From: Corynebacterium appendicis CIP 107643
GTDB lineage: Bacteria > Actinomycetota > Actinomycetes > Mycobacteriales > Mycobacteriaceae
Direction: 5' to 3'
Assembly: GCF_030408415.1 (NCBI RefSeq)
Contig: NZ_CP046976.1
Location: 62,001 to 126,000 of the forward strand
Length of the DNA: 64,000 bases
This document shows positions 33,451-41,158 of this stretch, piece after piece; positions within the stretch are counted from its first letter, which is position 1; each line of letters opens with the position of its first letter. The notes beneath the pieces are model-generated. The model saw only the letters and a program-made list of their open reading frames with translations. It did no database searches and was not told the DNA's origin. A program made the position numbers and the translations under genes.

Positions 33451-34812
33451 ATGACGACGGCTGAACAGCAGGACGCCTTGTTTGAGCTGGAAAAGCTCGT
33501 GGAATCGCGGATCCGCCGGGACCGCGCGGAGGAGATTTCGGGCTTGCTCGCCGAAGCCGAGCTGAGCGACATCATTCGGCTTATCGAGCACTCCCCGGTC
33601 AAGCGCGGCGCCGTGCTGTTCCGCCTCCTTCCGCCCGAGCGTGCGGGCGCGGTGTTCGACGCGCTGGATCCGCGCCACCAAGCGGACATGGTGCGCGCAC
33701 TGGGCAGCGACAGCGTGGGCGCGTTTTTCGAGGAGATGGGTGCGGAGGACCGCGTCATGCTTCTCGACGAGCTCCCCGGGCGCGTCGCCGAACGCCTCCT
33801 CAAAGAGCTGGGCGAAAAGGACAAGCAGAATACCGACGCGGTTCTGGGGTACGAGAAGGGGACTGTCGGCCGCGTGATGTCCCCGGAAATCCCGGAGATC
33901 TACGGAAGCATGACCGCGCACGAGGTGCGCGAGCTGCTGCGCCGCGAGCACGAGGACTTGGAGACGCTCTACACCCTCCCGGTGATCGACCGCGACCGGC
34001 AGCTGACTGGCATCGTGAAAATGCGCCGGCTCTTCCTCGCCGAACGGGACACGCTGGTGGCTGACTTACTCGAGGACACACCGTCAGTGGTGGCCAGCGC
34101 GGATGCGGAGGAGACCGCACGCTGGTTCCTGCCGCTCGCTCTCCTGGCTATTCCCGTGGTCGATTCGGGCAACCGGCTGGTGGGCATTTTCACCTTTGAT
34201 GAGGCGCAGCACGTCGTTGAGAGCGAGGACTCGGAGGATAGCGCCCGCCAGGGCGGCTCGGAGGCGCTCAAGCAGCCGTACCTGTCCACCCCGCTGACCA
34301 ACCTGGTGAAGTCGCGCATCGTGTGGCTTCTCGTGCTCGCGGTTTCTGCGATCCTCACCGTCCAGGTCCTCGACATCTTCGAGGAGAAAATGCAGCAAGC
34401 CGTCGTGCTATCCCTCTTTATTCCGCTGCTCACAGGCACGGGCGGCAACACGGGCAATCAGGCGGCCACGACAGTCACGCGAGCACTCGCGCTTGGCGAC
34501 GTCAAGAAATCCGACGTCCTCAAAGTCATGTGGCGCGAAGTCCGGGTGGGGTTGATGCTCGGCGCTGTGCTCGGCGCGCTCGGTTTCGCGTTGGCGACCC
34601 TGGTCTACGGACTGGATATCGGGATGGTGATCGGATTGACCATGCTATCTATCTGCACCATGTCGGCGACAGTGGGCGGCGCGATGCCGATCGTGGCCAA
34701 GACCGTCGGGGCGGATCCGGCGGTGTTTTCCAACCCATTCATCTCCACGTTCTGCGATGCGACCGGCCTCATCATTTACTTCCTCATTGCCACCTCGATC
34801 TTGGGCCTGTGA
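33451..34812 (+). CDS. mgtE: Magnesium transporter MgtE
   Basis: A 453-residue MgtE. Residues 1-130 form the N-terminal superhelical domain with FDALDPRHQADM, residues 135-255 the CBS pair (VGRVMSPEIPEIYGS...), and residues 285-450 five membrane helices with the pore signature of TGTGGNTGNQAATT. It imports Mg2+, with the cytoplasmic domain closing the pore when Mg2+ is plentiful. The ribosome-binding site is clear. It stands between two identical tRNA-Arg(ACG) genes. Confidence 0.93.
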   Translation: MTTAEQQDALFELEKLVESRIRRDRAEEISGLLAEAELSDIIRLIEHSPVKRGAVLFRLLPPERAGAVFDALDPRHQADMVRALGSDSVGAFFEEMGAEDRVMLLDELPGRVAERLLKELGEKDKQNTDAVLGYEKGTVGRVMSPEIPEIYGSMTAHEVRELLRREHEDLETLYTLPVIDRDRQLTGIVKMRRLFLAERDTLVADLLEDTPSVVASADAEETARWFLPLALLAIPVVDSGNRLVGIFTFDEAQHVVESEDSEDSARQGGSEALKQPYLSTPLTNLVKSRIVWLLVLAVSAILTVQVLDIFEEKMQQAVVLSLFIPLLTGTGGNTGNQAATTVTRALALGDVKKSDVLKVMWREVRVGLMLGAVLGALGFALATLVYGLDIGMVIGLTMLSICTMSATVGGAMPIVAKTVGADPAVFSNPFISTFCDATGLIIYFLIATSILGL

Positions 34813-34871
34813 CCTGCTGATTTTGCCTGCTGTTCACCGTGGTGTACCGTTACATCTCGTTGCCAAAACAG

Positions 34872-34947
34872 GCGCCCGTAGCTCAACGGATAGAGCATCT
34901 GACTACGGATCAGAAGGTTGGGGGTTCGAATCCCTCCGGGCGCACCA
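34872..34947 (+). tRNA. tRNA-Arg(ACG), copy 2
   Basis: Identical in all 76 bases, CCA included, to the gene at 33226-33301. The promoter is weak by eye. The strong hairpin directly after it is the terminator. Confidence 0.95.
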
Positions 34948-34955
34948 ATAGAAAT

Positions 34956-34987
34956 AGGGCCCTACCTGGCGTTTCAGGTAGGGCCCT
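34956..34987 (+). terminator. Terminator hairpin after tRNA-Arg
   Basis: AGGGCCCTACCTG (34956-34968) pairs perfectly with CAGGTAGGGCCCT (34975-34987) around a 6-base loop. Only a weak T-run (GTATTTCC) follows. It may act in both directions, with the proX stop 79 bases further on. Confidence 0.75.
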
Positions 34988-35065
34988 CAGTATTTCCCTG
35001 CCCGCCCCGTGGCGACGCGGAGGGCGCAGTGGGGCAGGGGGCCGGGTGGCTAGGAACTCAGAAGA

Positions 35066-35971
35066 CTAGCTCTCCAGGTCCTTGACGATGTCGGGATTCT
35101 CGTTGAGCCAAGCCTCGATAGCCTCCGGCTCCTTGCCCTCGCCGTACTCGTTGACGACGGTGTCCTCGAGGGAGCCGTACTCGTCGTCGGAAAGCTTCAG
35201 GCCCTCGAGCCACTTGGCGACCTCGGGGTTCTCCTCGGTGAAGCCATCGCGTGCCAGCCAGTGCAGGGACTCCGGCTCGCCGAGCGCGCCCTTCGGGTCC
35301 TCCAGGTCCTTGACCGGGAACTTGGAGTTCGCCCAGAACGGACGCCACAGGGTGACGACGATGTCCTTTTCGCCGTCCACCGCGGTCTGCAGCTCGGAGA
35401 GCATCGCCGGGGTGGACGAGGTGGACAGGGAGTAGCCGTCGGCATCCAGGCCGTACTCGCTGATGGTCTCTTCCGAAGCCTTGGTGAGGCCCGCGCCCGG
35501 CTCGATTCCGACGACCTTGCCGCCGAAGTCGTCTGCCTTGCCCTTGAGGTCCTCAATGGAGTTGATGTCTTCCATGTACTCCGGGACAGCCCAGGTCAAA
35601 ATCGCATTGTCGTAGTACGCGCCGAGATCCTCAATGTCGTCGGAGTACTTATCCATGTACTGCGCGTGAGTCTTTTCGGACCATGCTGACGGGTAGATAT
35701 CGATGTCGCCCTTGGCCAGGCCGGCGTAGAGGACGGCGGCGTCGGTAAGCGTCTCGTGCTCGACGTTGTAGCCCGCTGCCTCAAGCTTGTTCTCCAGCAG
35801 GTACGCGGTGGACAGGCCGTCAGTCCAGGACGGGAGGTAGCCCAGGGTGATCGTGCCCTTGTCTCCGTCGCCGCCCTCGCCGGAGGCGCTGTCGCCGGAG
35901 TCGGAGCATGCCGTCAGCCCGAAGATGAGCGTGGCGGCAGACAGCGTAGCTAGCGTTTTACGGATGGTCAT
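35066..35971 (-). CDS. proX: Glycine betaine/proline ABC transporter substrate-binding lipoprotein
   Basis: A 301-residue OpuAC/ProX-type binding protein with a lipobox signal peptide (LIFGLTACSDSG, lipidated on the cysteine, residue 22 or so). The mature domain has the compatible-solute pattern ITLGYLPSWTDGLSTAYLLE and HAQYMDKYSD, with several tryptophans for the aromatic cage. It feeds betaine-like osmoprotectants to the permease encoded upstream. It lies 203 bases after proW with a hairpin in the gap, so its transcript level may be set separately. Confidence 0.88.
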   Translation of the reverse strand: MTIRKTLATLSAATLIFGLTACSDSGDSASGEGGDGDKGTITLGYLPSWTDGLSTAYLLENKLEAAGYNVEHETLTDAAVLYAGLAKGDIDIYPSAWSEKTHAQYMDKYSDDIEDLGAYYDNAILTWAVPEYMEDINSIEDLKGKADDFGGKVVGIEPGAGLTKASEETISEYGLDADGYSLSTSSTPAMLSELQTAVDGEKDIVVTLWRPFWANSKFPVKDLEDPKGALGEPESLHWLARDGFTEENPEVAKWLEGLKLSDDEYGSLEDTVVNEYGEGKEPEAIEAWLNENPDIVKDLES

Positions 35972-36044
35972 TGAAAGTAAGTCCCTTCTTCGACTGTGTA
36001 AGACGGAATCTCCGTGTCTTCCCCGCACCTGCCAGCAAAGGGCG

Positions 36045-36084
36045 GCGCCGCCTCACCCCGAGTGACTCAGCGGTGAAGCGGCGC
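36045..36084 (-). terminator. Intercistronic hairpin between proW and proX
   Basis: GCGCCGC-TCACC pairs with GGTGA-GCGGCGC, 12 pairs with one mismatch and a 14-base loop, and no good T-run on the minus strand. It could reduce read-through or stabilise message ends. The same 203-bp gap also holds a direct repeat GAAAATTCCA at 36126-36135 and 36149-36158. Confidence 0.4.
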
Positions 36085-36174
36085 GCATTTTCCAGCGGAT
36101 GTGGGGTTATTCCACCAATTGTAGAGAAAATTCCAATCTTAAGCCAAGGAAAATTCCAGCTAAAGGCTCTTCTA

Positions 36175-37056
36175 TTAGCCCTTACGGTTGCGGATCTGCG
36201 ACAGCAGAGACGACTTATATGCGTTCAGATCGCCCAATGCGGCGGTTAGGCGGTCGAGGTAAACAGCCAGGATGACCACGGCCAGACCTGCTTCGACACC
36301 CTGGGCGACATCCAGCGTCGAGATCGCGGCGGTGACTTCTTTACCCAAGCCGTCGGCGCCGACCATGCCGGCGATGACAGCCATGGACAGCGAGAGCATG
36401 ATGACCTGGTTGATGCCGGCCATGATCGTAGGCACAGCCAACGGCAGCTGGATGCCACGGAGAATCTGCCACGGGGTCGCGCCGTAGGAGCGGCCGGCCT
36501 CGACAGTCTCCTTGTCCACCTGGCGGATACCAAGCTCCGTCATGCGCACGCCCGGGGGCAACGCGAAGATGATGGTGGAGAACACGCCCGGCACGACACC
36601 GATGGAGAAGAAAGTCACGGCCGGAATCAGGTAGACGAACGCCGGCATTGTCTGCATGAAGTCCATGATCGGCCGGACGATCTTGCTGACCGTCTCGGAT
36701 TTCGCGGCCCAGATACCCAGCGGGATCGCCAGGATCACCGCGGTCAGGGTGGACACGAGCACAAGTGACATGGTCTGCAGCATGGTCTCCCATTGCCGCA
36801 TGCCCATCACCAGCAAGAAGCCGAGCAGTGCGCCCAGGGCCAGACGCCAGGAGCGGATGAACCAGGCGATGAGCACCAGGACGGCCAGCAGGATGAAGAC
36901 CGGAATGGATAGCAGTATGTCGGAAAAGCCCTCGACGAGGAGGGTCATGACGGTGCTGAACGCGTCGAAAAGCCAAGTGGCGTTATCTGTGAGCCAATCG
37001 ATGCCGTCGCTGACCCAGTCGCCGACGTTGATGCGGGGAATCAAGGTCTGGTCCAT
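36175..37056 (-). CDS. proW: Glycine betaine/proline ABC transporter permease
   Basis: A 293-residue permease (OpuAB/ProW type) with about six membrane helices. The conserved EAA-type loop that contacts the ATPase reads ...VDKETVEAGRSYGATPWQIL and is followed by QLPLAVPTIMAGINQ. It starts one base within the stop codon of the ATPase gene (TAATG), so it is translationally coupled. The operon runs proV-proW-proX. Confidence 0.9.
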   Translation of the reverse strand: MDQTLIPRINVGDWVSDGIDWLTDNATWLFDAFSTVMTLLVEGFSDILLSIPVFILLAVLVLIAWFIRSWRLALGALLGFLLVMGMRQWETMLQTMSLVLVSTLTAVILAIPLGIWAAKSETVSKIVRPIMDFMQTMPAFVYLIPAVTFFSIGVVPGVFSTIIFALPPGVRMTELGIRQVDKETVEAGRSYGATPWQILRGIQLPLAVPTIMAGINQVIMLSLSMAVIAGMVGADGLGKEVTAAISTLDVAQGVEAGLAVVILAVYLDRLTAALGDLNAYKSSLLSQIRNRKG

Positions 37057-38321
37057 TACTCGTTCACCTCAATGCTCGTGGTGTTTCCAGTGGTTTCAGC
37101 GCGGGCAGCGTCGTCGTCGGCCACGGTGGTCGTGGCTGTGTCGCTGCTCTCGGTGGCCGCGGCGGACAGTAGCGTCACGCGGGGGACGACTCCGCAGAAC
37201 CTACCGGCGTCGTCCGTGACCACGATCGGGGTCGGGGAGTCTGCGGAGAGCTGGAACAGCTCGTGGAGGGGAGTGTCTTTGTGGACGGTGTGGGTGGCCG
37301 GGCCGTCGTTAAGCGGAAGTGCGTCCTCGCTGTTGCGCACGGCGCGGGCGACGGCGTCTTCCCACACCACGCCCGCGGGCGTGCGGTCGCGGTTGAGCAC
37401 GACGAGCCACGGGTTCTGCGTCTCGCGCAGGAGTTTCTGCGCGGCAAGCGGGCCGTGGCCTGCGCCGAGGGTCTCCTTCGGCTGCTCGACGATGTTGTCG
37501 GCGGTGAGCACGCGCGAGCGGTCGACGTCTTTGACGAAGTCGGCGACGAAGTTATTCGCCGGATTCTGGAGGATTTCTTCGGCAGTGCCGATCTGCTCGA
37601 TGCGGCCGGACCGCATCATCGCGATGCGGTCGCCGATGCGCATAGCCTCGTTGAGGTCGTGGGTGATGAACAAAATGGTCTTGTTCAGTTTGCCCTGCAG
37701 CTCGATGAGCTGATCCTGCATGTCCTTGCGGATCAACGGGTCGAGCGCGGAAAACGCCTCGTCCATGAGCAGAACGTCAGTGTCTGCGGCGAGCGCGCGG
37801 GCGAGGCCCACGCGCTGCTGCATGCCGCCGGAAAGCTCGCCCGGCATATAGTCGGCCCACCCGTCGAGGTCGACCATGCGCAGCGCCTCGTGTGCCTTCT
37901 CCTCGCGCTCGGCCTTGGGCACGCCCTTGATCTCCAGACCGTAAGCCGCGTTCTGCAGCACCGTGCGGTGGGGGAGCAGCGCGAAATGCTGGAAGACCAT
38001 GGAGATTTTGTCGCGTCGCAGCTCGCGCAGCTGGGATTCGGACATCTCCGTCAGAGGAGTGCCGTCGATCTCGAGAGTGCCTCCGGAGGCGGGCAGGAGC
38101 CCGTTGACCATGCGGATGAGCGTGGACTTGCCGCAGCCGGACAGGCCCATGATGACGAAAATCTCGCCGGGTTCTACGTCGAAAGAGGCGTCGATGACGG
38201 CAGCTGTACTGCCTTTTTCCATTAGTTCTTCGCGGCTCGCGCCGTTTTCGAGAGCGGCGATCGCTTTCTTCGGATCCTTGCCGAAGACTTTATAGAGCCC
38301 CCGAGCTGAAATCGTTGTCAT
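37056..38321 (-). CDS. proV: Glycine betaine/proline ABC transporter ATP-binding protein with CBS domains
   Basis: A 421-residue ATPase of the OpuAA/ProV type. Walker A is GLSGCGKSTLI, the signature LSGGMQQRVGLARAL and Walker B VLLMDEAFSALDPL; the regulatory C-terminal part (about residues 280-400) is a CBS pair of the kind that senses ionic strength in such transporters. The last 25 residues are low-complexity and acidic. ATG 38321 is preferred to 38342: GGAGGTCTGC lies directly upstream. It drives uptake of betaine-type osmolytes. Confidence 0.92.
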   Translation of the reverse strand: MTTISARGLYKVFGKDPKKAIAALENGASREELMEKGSTAAVIDASFDVEPGEIFVIMGLSGCGKSTLIRMVNGLLPASGGTLEIDGTPLTEMSESQLRELRRDKISMVFQHFALLPHRTVLQNAAYGLEIKGVPKAEREEKAHEALRMVDLDGWADYMPGELSGGMQQRVGLARALAADTDVLLMDEAFSALDPLIRKDMQDQLIELQGKLNKTILFITHDLNEAMRIGDRIAMMRSGRIEQIGTAEEILQNPANNFVADFVKDVDRSRVLTADNIVEQPKETLGAGHGPLAAQKLLRETQNPWLVVLNRDRTPAGVVWEDAVARAVRNSEDALPLNDGPATHTVHKDTPLHELFQLSADSPTPIVVTDDAGRFCGVVPRVTLLSAAATESSDTATTTVADDDAARAETTGNTTSIEVNE

Positions 38322-38469
38322 GCAGACCTCCAGATAAACCACACTGAAAATTCAGGTTCTTCAGGCAGTTCATCTTTGCACAAGCTCCACCCAGTGGCGA
38401 GCTAGGTACGGGGAGGTCACTGCATGCCCCGCTGTCTGATTGGCGACATCGCCCGAGGTCAAACAGGGA

Positions 38470-39546
38470 TTAGAACACGTCTATGCGCCCGCCGAGCGAC
38501 TCGGTCTGCCGTAGGGCTTTCACCCAGCCGTGCGCGCCGAGCTGTATGCGCATGACGGGCCGCGACGAGATCTTGATGGGGGAGACCGACTCGGCGCGGG
38601 CACCCTTGCGCGCACCCATGCGGGTCACGGCGCGGTAGCCGGCGCCGACGAGCTGTTCCAGGTCGGGTTCGGGCGCGGCTAAGGAGGCGCGCGCGTCCTG
38701 CAGCAGCGGGATGATCTCGTCCAAGGTCTTCACCACGGCATCGGCGTTGGTCTCGCACATGGCGCGGACCAGTTGCGGCTCGGTGCCGGCCACTCGCGTC
38801 GCGCCGCGGAAGGAGCCGGCGGCCAGGGACTGGGCGAGTGTGCCGCCGCGGTCGCCGACGACGGCAAGGGCCTCGGCCAAAACGTGCGGGAGGTGCGACA
38901 CGCGAGCGACGGCCTCGTCGTGCTTGTCCACGGACACCGGGACGGCTTCCGCACCGCAGACGCGCGCGAGCTCGCAGACCTGACCGAAGATATCCACCCA
39001 GTCCGCGGACACGCGGCGTCCGGCGTCCTCGCACTCCTTGGCGTAGTCGTAGGTGATCGCCCAGGCGGCGCGGGTGAACAGCCCGACGCGCGACGCACCC
39101 CAGCCGGAGTCCTCGGTGCCCGACATGGGGTGGCCGCCGACGTAACGTTCCCGCATGCCGCGGGCCCGCACCAGTTCGTCGACGGGCTTTTTCACGCTGA
39201 CCACATCGGTGATGCCGCAGTTTGGCGCATACATCGCGATTGAGTCGAGCACATCCTCCACCGCGTGCATTGGAACGGCGATCACGATGAGAGCGTGGTC
39301 GGAGGAGGCGCGGGAGAGCACACGCGACAGGTCGTCGGAGACATCGAAGCCTTCGCGCGCGGCATCGCGCATGCCGGAGCGGGAGTGCGTATAGCCGTAG
39401 ACCGGCGCACCAGCGGCGTCAAGGTCGCGCATGATGGATCCGCCGATGAGCCCCAGCCCGATAATGCAGGTCGTGGGCAGGGGACGCCGTGCCCCGACGC
39501 GCGCACTGGACCCCTGGCTACCTGACATACGGTGTTGCTCGTTCAC
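38470..39546 (-). CDS. tyrA: Prephenate dehydrogenase TyrA
   Basis: A 358-residue NAD(P)-binding enzyme converting prephenate to 4-hydroxyphenylpyruvate (or arogenate to tyrosine). The Rossmann start is IIGLGLIGGSI (residues 28-38), the substrate site includes GGHPMSGTEDSG, and DKHDEAVARVSHLPHV follows. The GTG start has GGAAAG nine bases upstream. It is divergent from the gene at 39586 over a 39-bp gap. With pat (32032) it supplies two tyrosine-route enzymes in this window. Confidence 0.88.
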   Translation of the reverse strand: MNEQHRMSGSQGSSARVGARRPLPTTCIIGLGLIGGSIMRDLDAAGAPVYGYTHSRSGMRDAAREGFDVSDDLSRVLSRASSDHALIVIAVPMHAVEDVLDSIAMYAPNCGITDVVSVKKPVDELVRARGMRERYVGGHPMSGTEDSGWGASRVGLFTRAAWAITYDYAKECEDAGRRVSADWVDIFGQVCELARVCGAEAVPVSVDKHDEAVARVSHLPHVLAEALAVVGDRGGTLAQSLAAGSFRGATRVAGTEPQLVRAMCETNADAVVKTLDEIIPLLQDARASLAAPEPDLEQLVGAGYRAVTRMGARKGARAESVSPIKISSRPVMRIQLGAHGWVKALRQTESLGGRIDVF

Positions 39547-39585
39547 GCCGACAAGCTTTCCACAACGCGAGTAGTCTGACTAGGC

Positions 39586-40110
39586 ATGAACGACGGACAT
39601 GCGGAAGCCAGCTCGGGCGGGGGGTACGACGGAGCCTTCGATGACGGCTACGCGGTCACTGTGGCCAGGCGCGACGGAGAATGGGTCGTCGCGGAATTCG
39701 ACGATGACTTCGAGAATCTAGATACCTCTATAGGTGCGGTCCGCGGCCTCCGCAGCGAGGGTGCGGCGTTCGCGCTTATCAATGTCGAGGAGGAGTACCT
39801 CGTCATCGTGCGCCCCGGCCCGTCGCGCACGCGCGTGCTCATCTCCGATGCGACGATGGCGGTCGATGACGATTTCGCGGCAGAGGTCCTGGACACCGCC
39901 GGCATCGACATCCCCGACATCGACCCGGACGAGCTGGACAACATCGACGGTTGGGCCGACGGCGACTTCCGGATCCTCGAGGACGTGGGTGTAAGCGAGG
40001 AGGTCATGAGCGTGCTTATCGACGACTCCGCCGCCGACCCGTCTGATGTCATCGACCGGATCGCCGACGAGCTCGGTTTCATCGACGAGCTCGACCGGGC
40101 GTTGAATTAG
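39586..40110 (+). CDS. TadA-associated hypothetical protein
   Basis: A very acidic protein of 174 residues (many DD/DE pairs; DDDFENLDTSIGAVRGLRSEG). It matches the actinobacterial 'tRNA adenosine deaminase-associated protein' type and sits immediately before tadA with a gap of seven bases. Function is unknown; a role with TadA is inferred from the constant pairing. TAGTCT lies eight bases before the ATG (leaderless). Confidence 0.75.
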   Translation: MNDGHAEASSGGGYDGAFDDGYAVTVARRDGEWVVAEFDDDFENLDTSIGAVRGLRSEGAAFALINVEEEYLVIVRPGPSRTRVLISDATMAVDDDFAAEVLDTAGIDIPDIDPDELDNIDGWADGDFRILEDVGVSEEVMSVLIDDSAADPSDVIDRIADELGFIDELDRALN

Positions 40111-40117
40111 CCCCGTC

Positions 40118-40579
40118 ATGAGCCAGCTCGAACAACGCGCCGAACAGCGGATGCGCCGCGCCATCGAGGTCGCCCGCACCACGCCGGAGGCGGATATCCC
40201 CGTCGGCGCTGTCATATACGGTCCCGACGGGAGGCAGCTGGCTACCGGCACCAACCGCCGCGAGACGGACCAGGACCCGGCCGGGCACGCGGAGATCGTC
40301 GCAACGCGCGAAGCGGCGCGCGCCCTGGGCACCTGGCGGCTCGACGGCTGCGAGCTCGTGGTCACCCTCGAACCGTGCACGATGTGCGCCGGTGCCATTT
40401 TGGGCGCGCGCATGAAAAGCGTCGTCTTCGGTGCGTACGAGCCCAAGACGGGAGCCGTCGGATCGCTTATCGACGTCCTCCGCGACCCGCCCCACATCCA
40501 CACCGTCGAGGTGCGCGGCGGTGTCCTGGAGGCTGAAACCGCTGCTCTCATGACCGGGTTTTTCGATCGTTTGCGCTGA
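40118..40579 (+). CDS. tadA: tRNA-specific adenosine deaminase TadA
   Basis: A 153-residue zinc deaminase that converts A34 of tRNA-Arg(ACG) to inosine. Zinc ligands are H in GHAEIVATREA and two cysteines in EPCTMCAGAI; the glutamate of HAE is the proton shuttle. Its substrate tRNA is encoded twice in this window (33226, 34872). It is co-transcribed with the acidic gene at 39586. Confidence 0.92.
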   Translation: MSQLEQRAEQRMRRAIEVARTTPEADIPVGAVIYGPDGRQLATGTNRRETDQDPAGHAEIVATREAARALGTWRLDGCELVVTLEPCTMCAGAILGARMKSVVFGAYEPKTGAVGSLIDVLRDPPHIHTVEVRGGVLEAETAALMTGFFDRLR

Positions 40580-40684
40580 TCGGCGGTGCGCGTTGGGGAT
40601 TGACATTGAATCGTTACCCAACCGTCGCCTCGGATTCTCTAGCATGGGCCAAGTAAGCGAAAGCAACTTAGAAGGAGACAGATC

Positions 40685-40897
40685 ATGGCTGATCTCAACG
40701 GCAAGCTGGACCAGGTCAAGGGCGACGCTAAGGAAGCTCTGGGCAACGTTACCGATAACGAGTCCCTGGAGAACGAGGGCAAGGCTGACCAGCTCTCCGG
40801 TGGTGTGAAGGACAAGCTGAACGAGGCGGGCGACGCTATCAAGGACGAGGCCAACGAGGTCGCTGGCAAGATCCAGGACGCACGCGACGAGAACTAA
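40685..40897 (+). CDS. CsbD family stress-response protein
   Basis: A 70-residue, highly charged protein of the CsbD family (LNGKLDQVKGDAKEALGNVT, then GKADQLSGGVKDKLNEAGD), probably largely unstructured. In many bacteria these are induced by general stress. A strong ribosome-binding site, AGAAGGAGA, precedes the start, suggesting high expression. TTGACA 40600-40605 is upstream, but no correctly spaced -10 was found, so another sigma factor may be used. The hairpin at 40905 is the terminator. Confidence 0.88.
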   Translation: MADLNGKLDQVKGDAKEALGNVTDNESLENEGKADQLSGGVKDKLNEAGDAIKDEANEVAGKIQDARDEN

Positions 40898-40904
40898 ACC
40901 GTCG

Positions 40905-40930
40905 CTCCCCGGCGGCTTCGGCCCGGGGGC
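40905..40930 (+). terminator. Terminator hairpin after csbD-like gene
   Basis: GCTCCCCGG pairs with CCGGGGGC around a TTCG-type loop (CGGCTTCGGC). The T-run is weak (AATTTGG follows). Confidence 0.55.
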
Positions 40931-40938
40931 CTAGGAAT

Positions 40939-40968
40939 TTGGTTCCCCGGCGGCGCTACCGCTACTCT
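40939..40968 (+). promoter_or_regulatory. Promoter of tRNA-Ser(CGA)
   Basis: TTGGTT 40939-40944 and TACTCT 40963-40968, spaced 18 bases; the tRNA begins eight bases after the -10. Confidence 0.5.
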
Positions 40969-40975
40969 GTTCTGC

Positions 40976-41063
40976 GGTAGCGTGTCCGAGCGGCCGAAGG
41001 TACTCGCCTCGAAAGCGAGTGAGGGTAAAACCTCCGCGGGTTCAAATCCCGCCGCTACCGCCA
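40976..41063 (+). tRNA. tRNA-Ser(CGA)
   Basis: Acceptor GGTAGCG/CGCTACC, anticodon loop CTCGAAA (CGA), long variable arm and encoded CCA. It is directly followed by a long inverted repeat that leads into the MMPL gene. Confidence 0.95.
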
Positions 41064-41071
41064 CTTTCACG

Positions 41072-41135
41072 AAGTTCGTGGTTTGGGTAAAATTCGGCGA
41101 AATGTCGCCGTGCTCATTGCCCAAACCACGAACTT
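41072..41135 (+). terminator. Nested 16-bp inverted repeat between tRNA-Ser and the MMPL gene
   Basis: AAGTTCGTGGTTTGGG (41072-41087) pairs perfectly with CCCAAACCACGAACTT (41120-41135), followed by TTTGTTTTT. Inside sits a second perfect hairpin, CGGCGA/TCGCCG (41095-41110). This looks like a terminator for the tRNA transcript, with an unusual large structured loop, and could also attenuate read-through into the MMPL gene 24 bases later. Confidence 0.7.
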
Positions 41136-41158
41136 TTTGTTTTTAGGAAAGGATTCCC

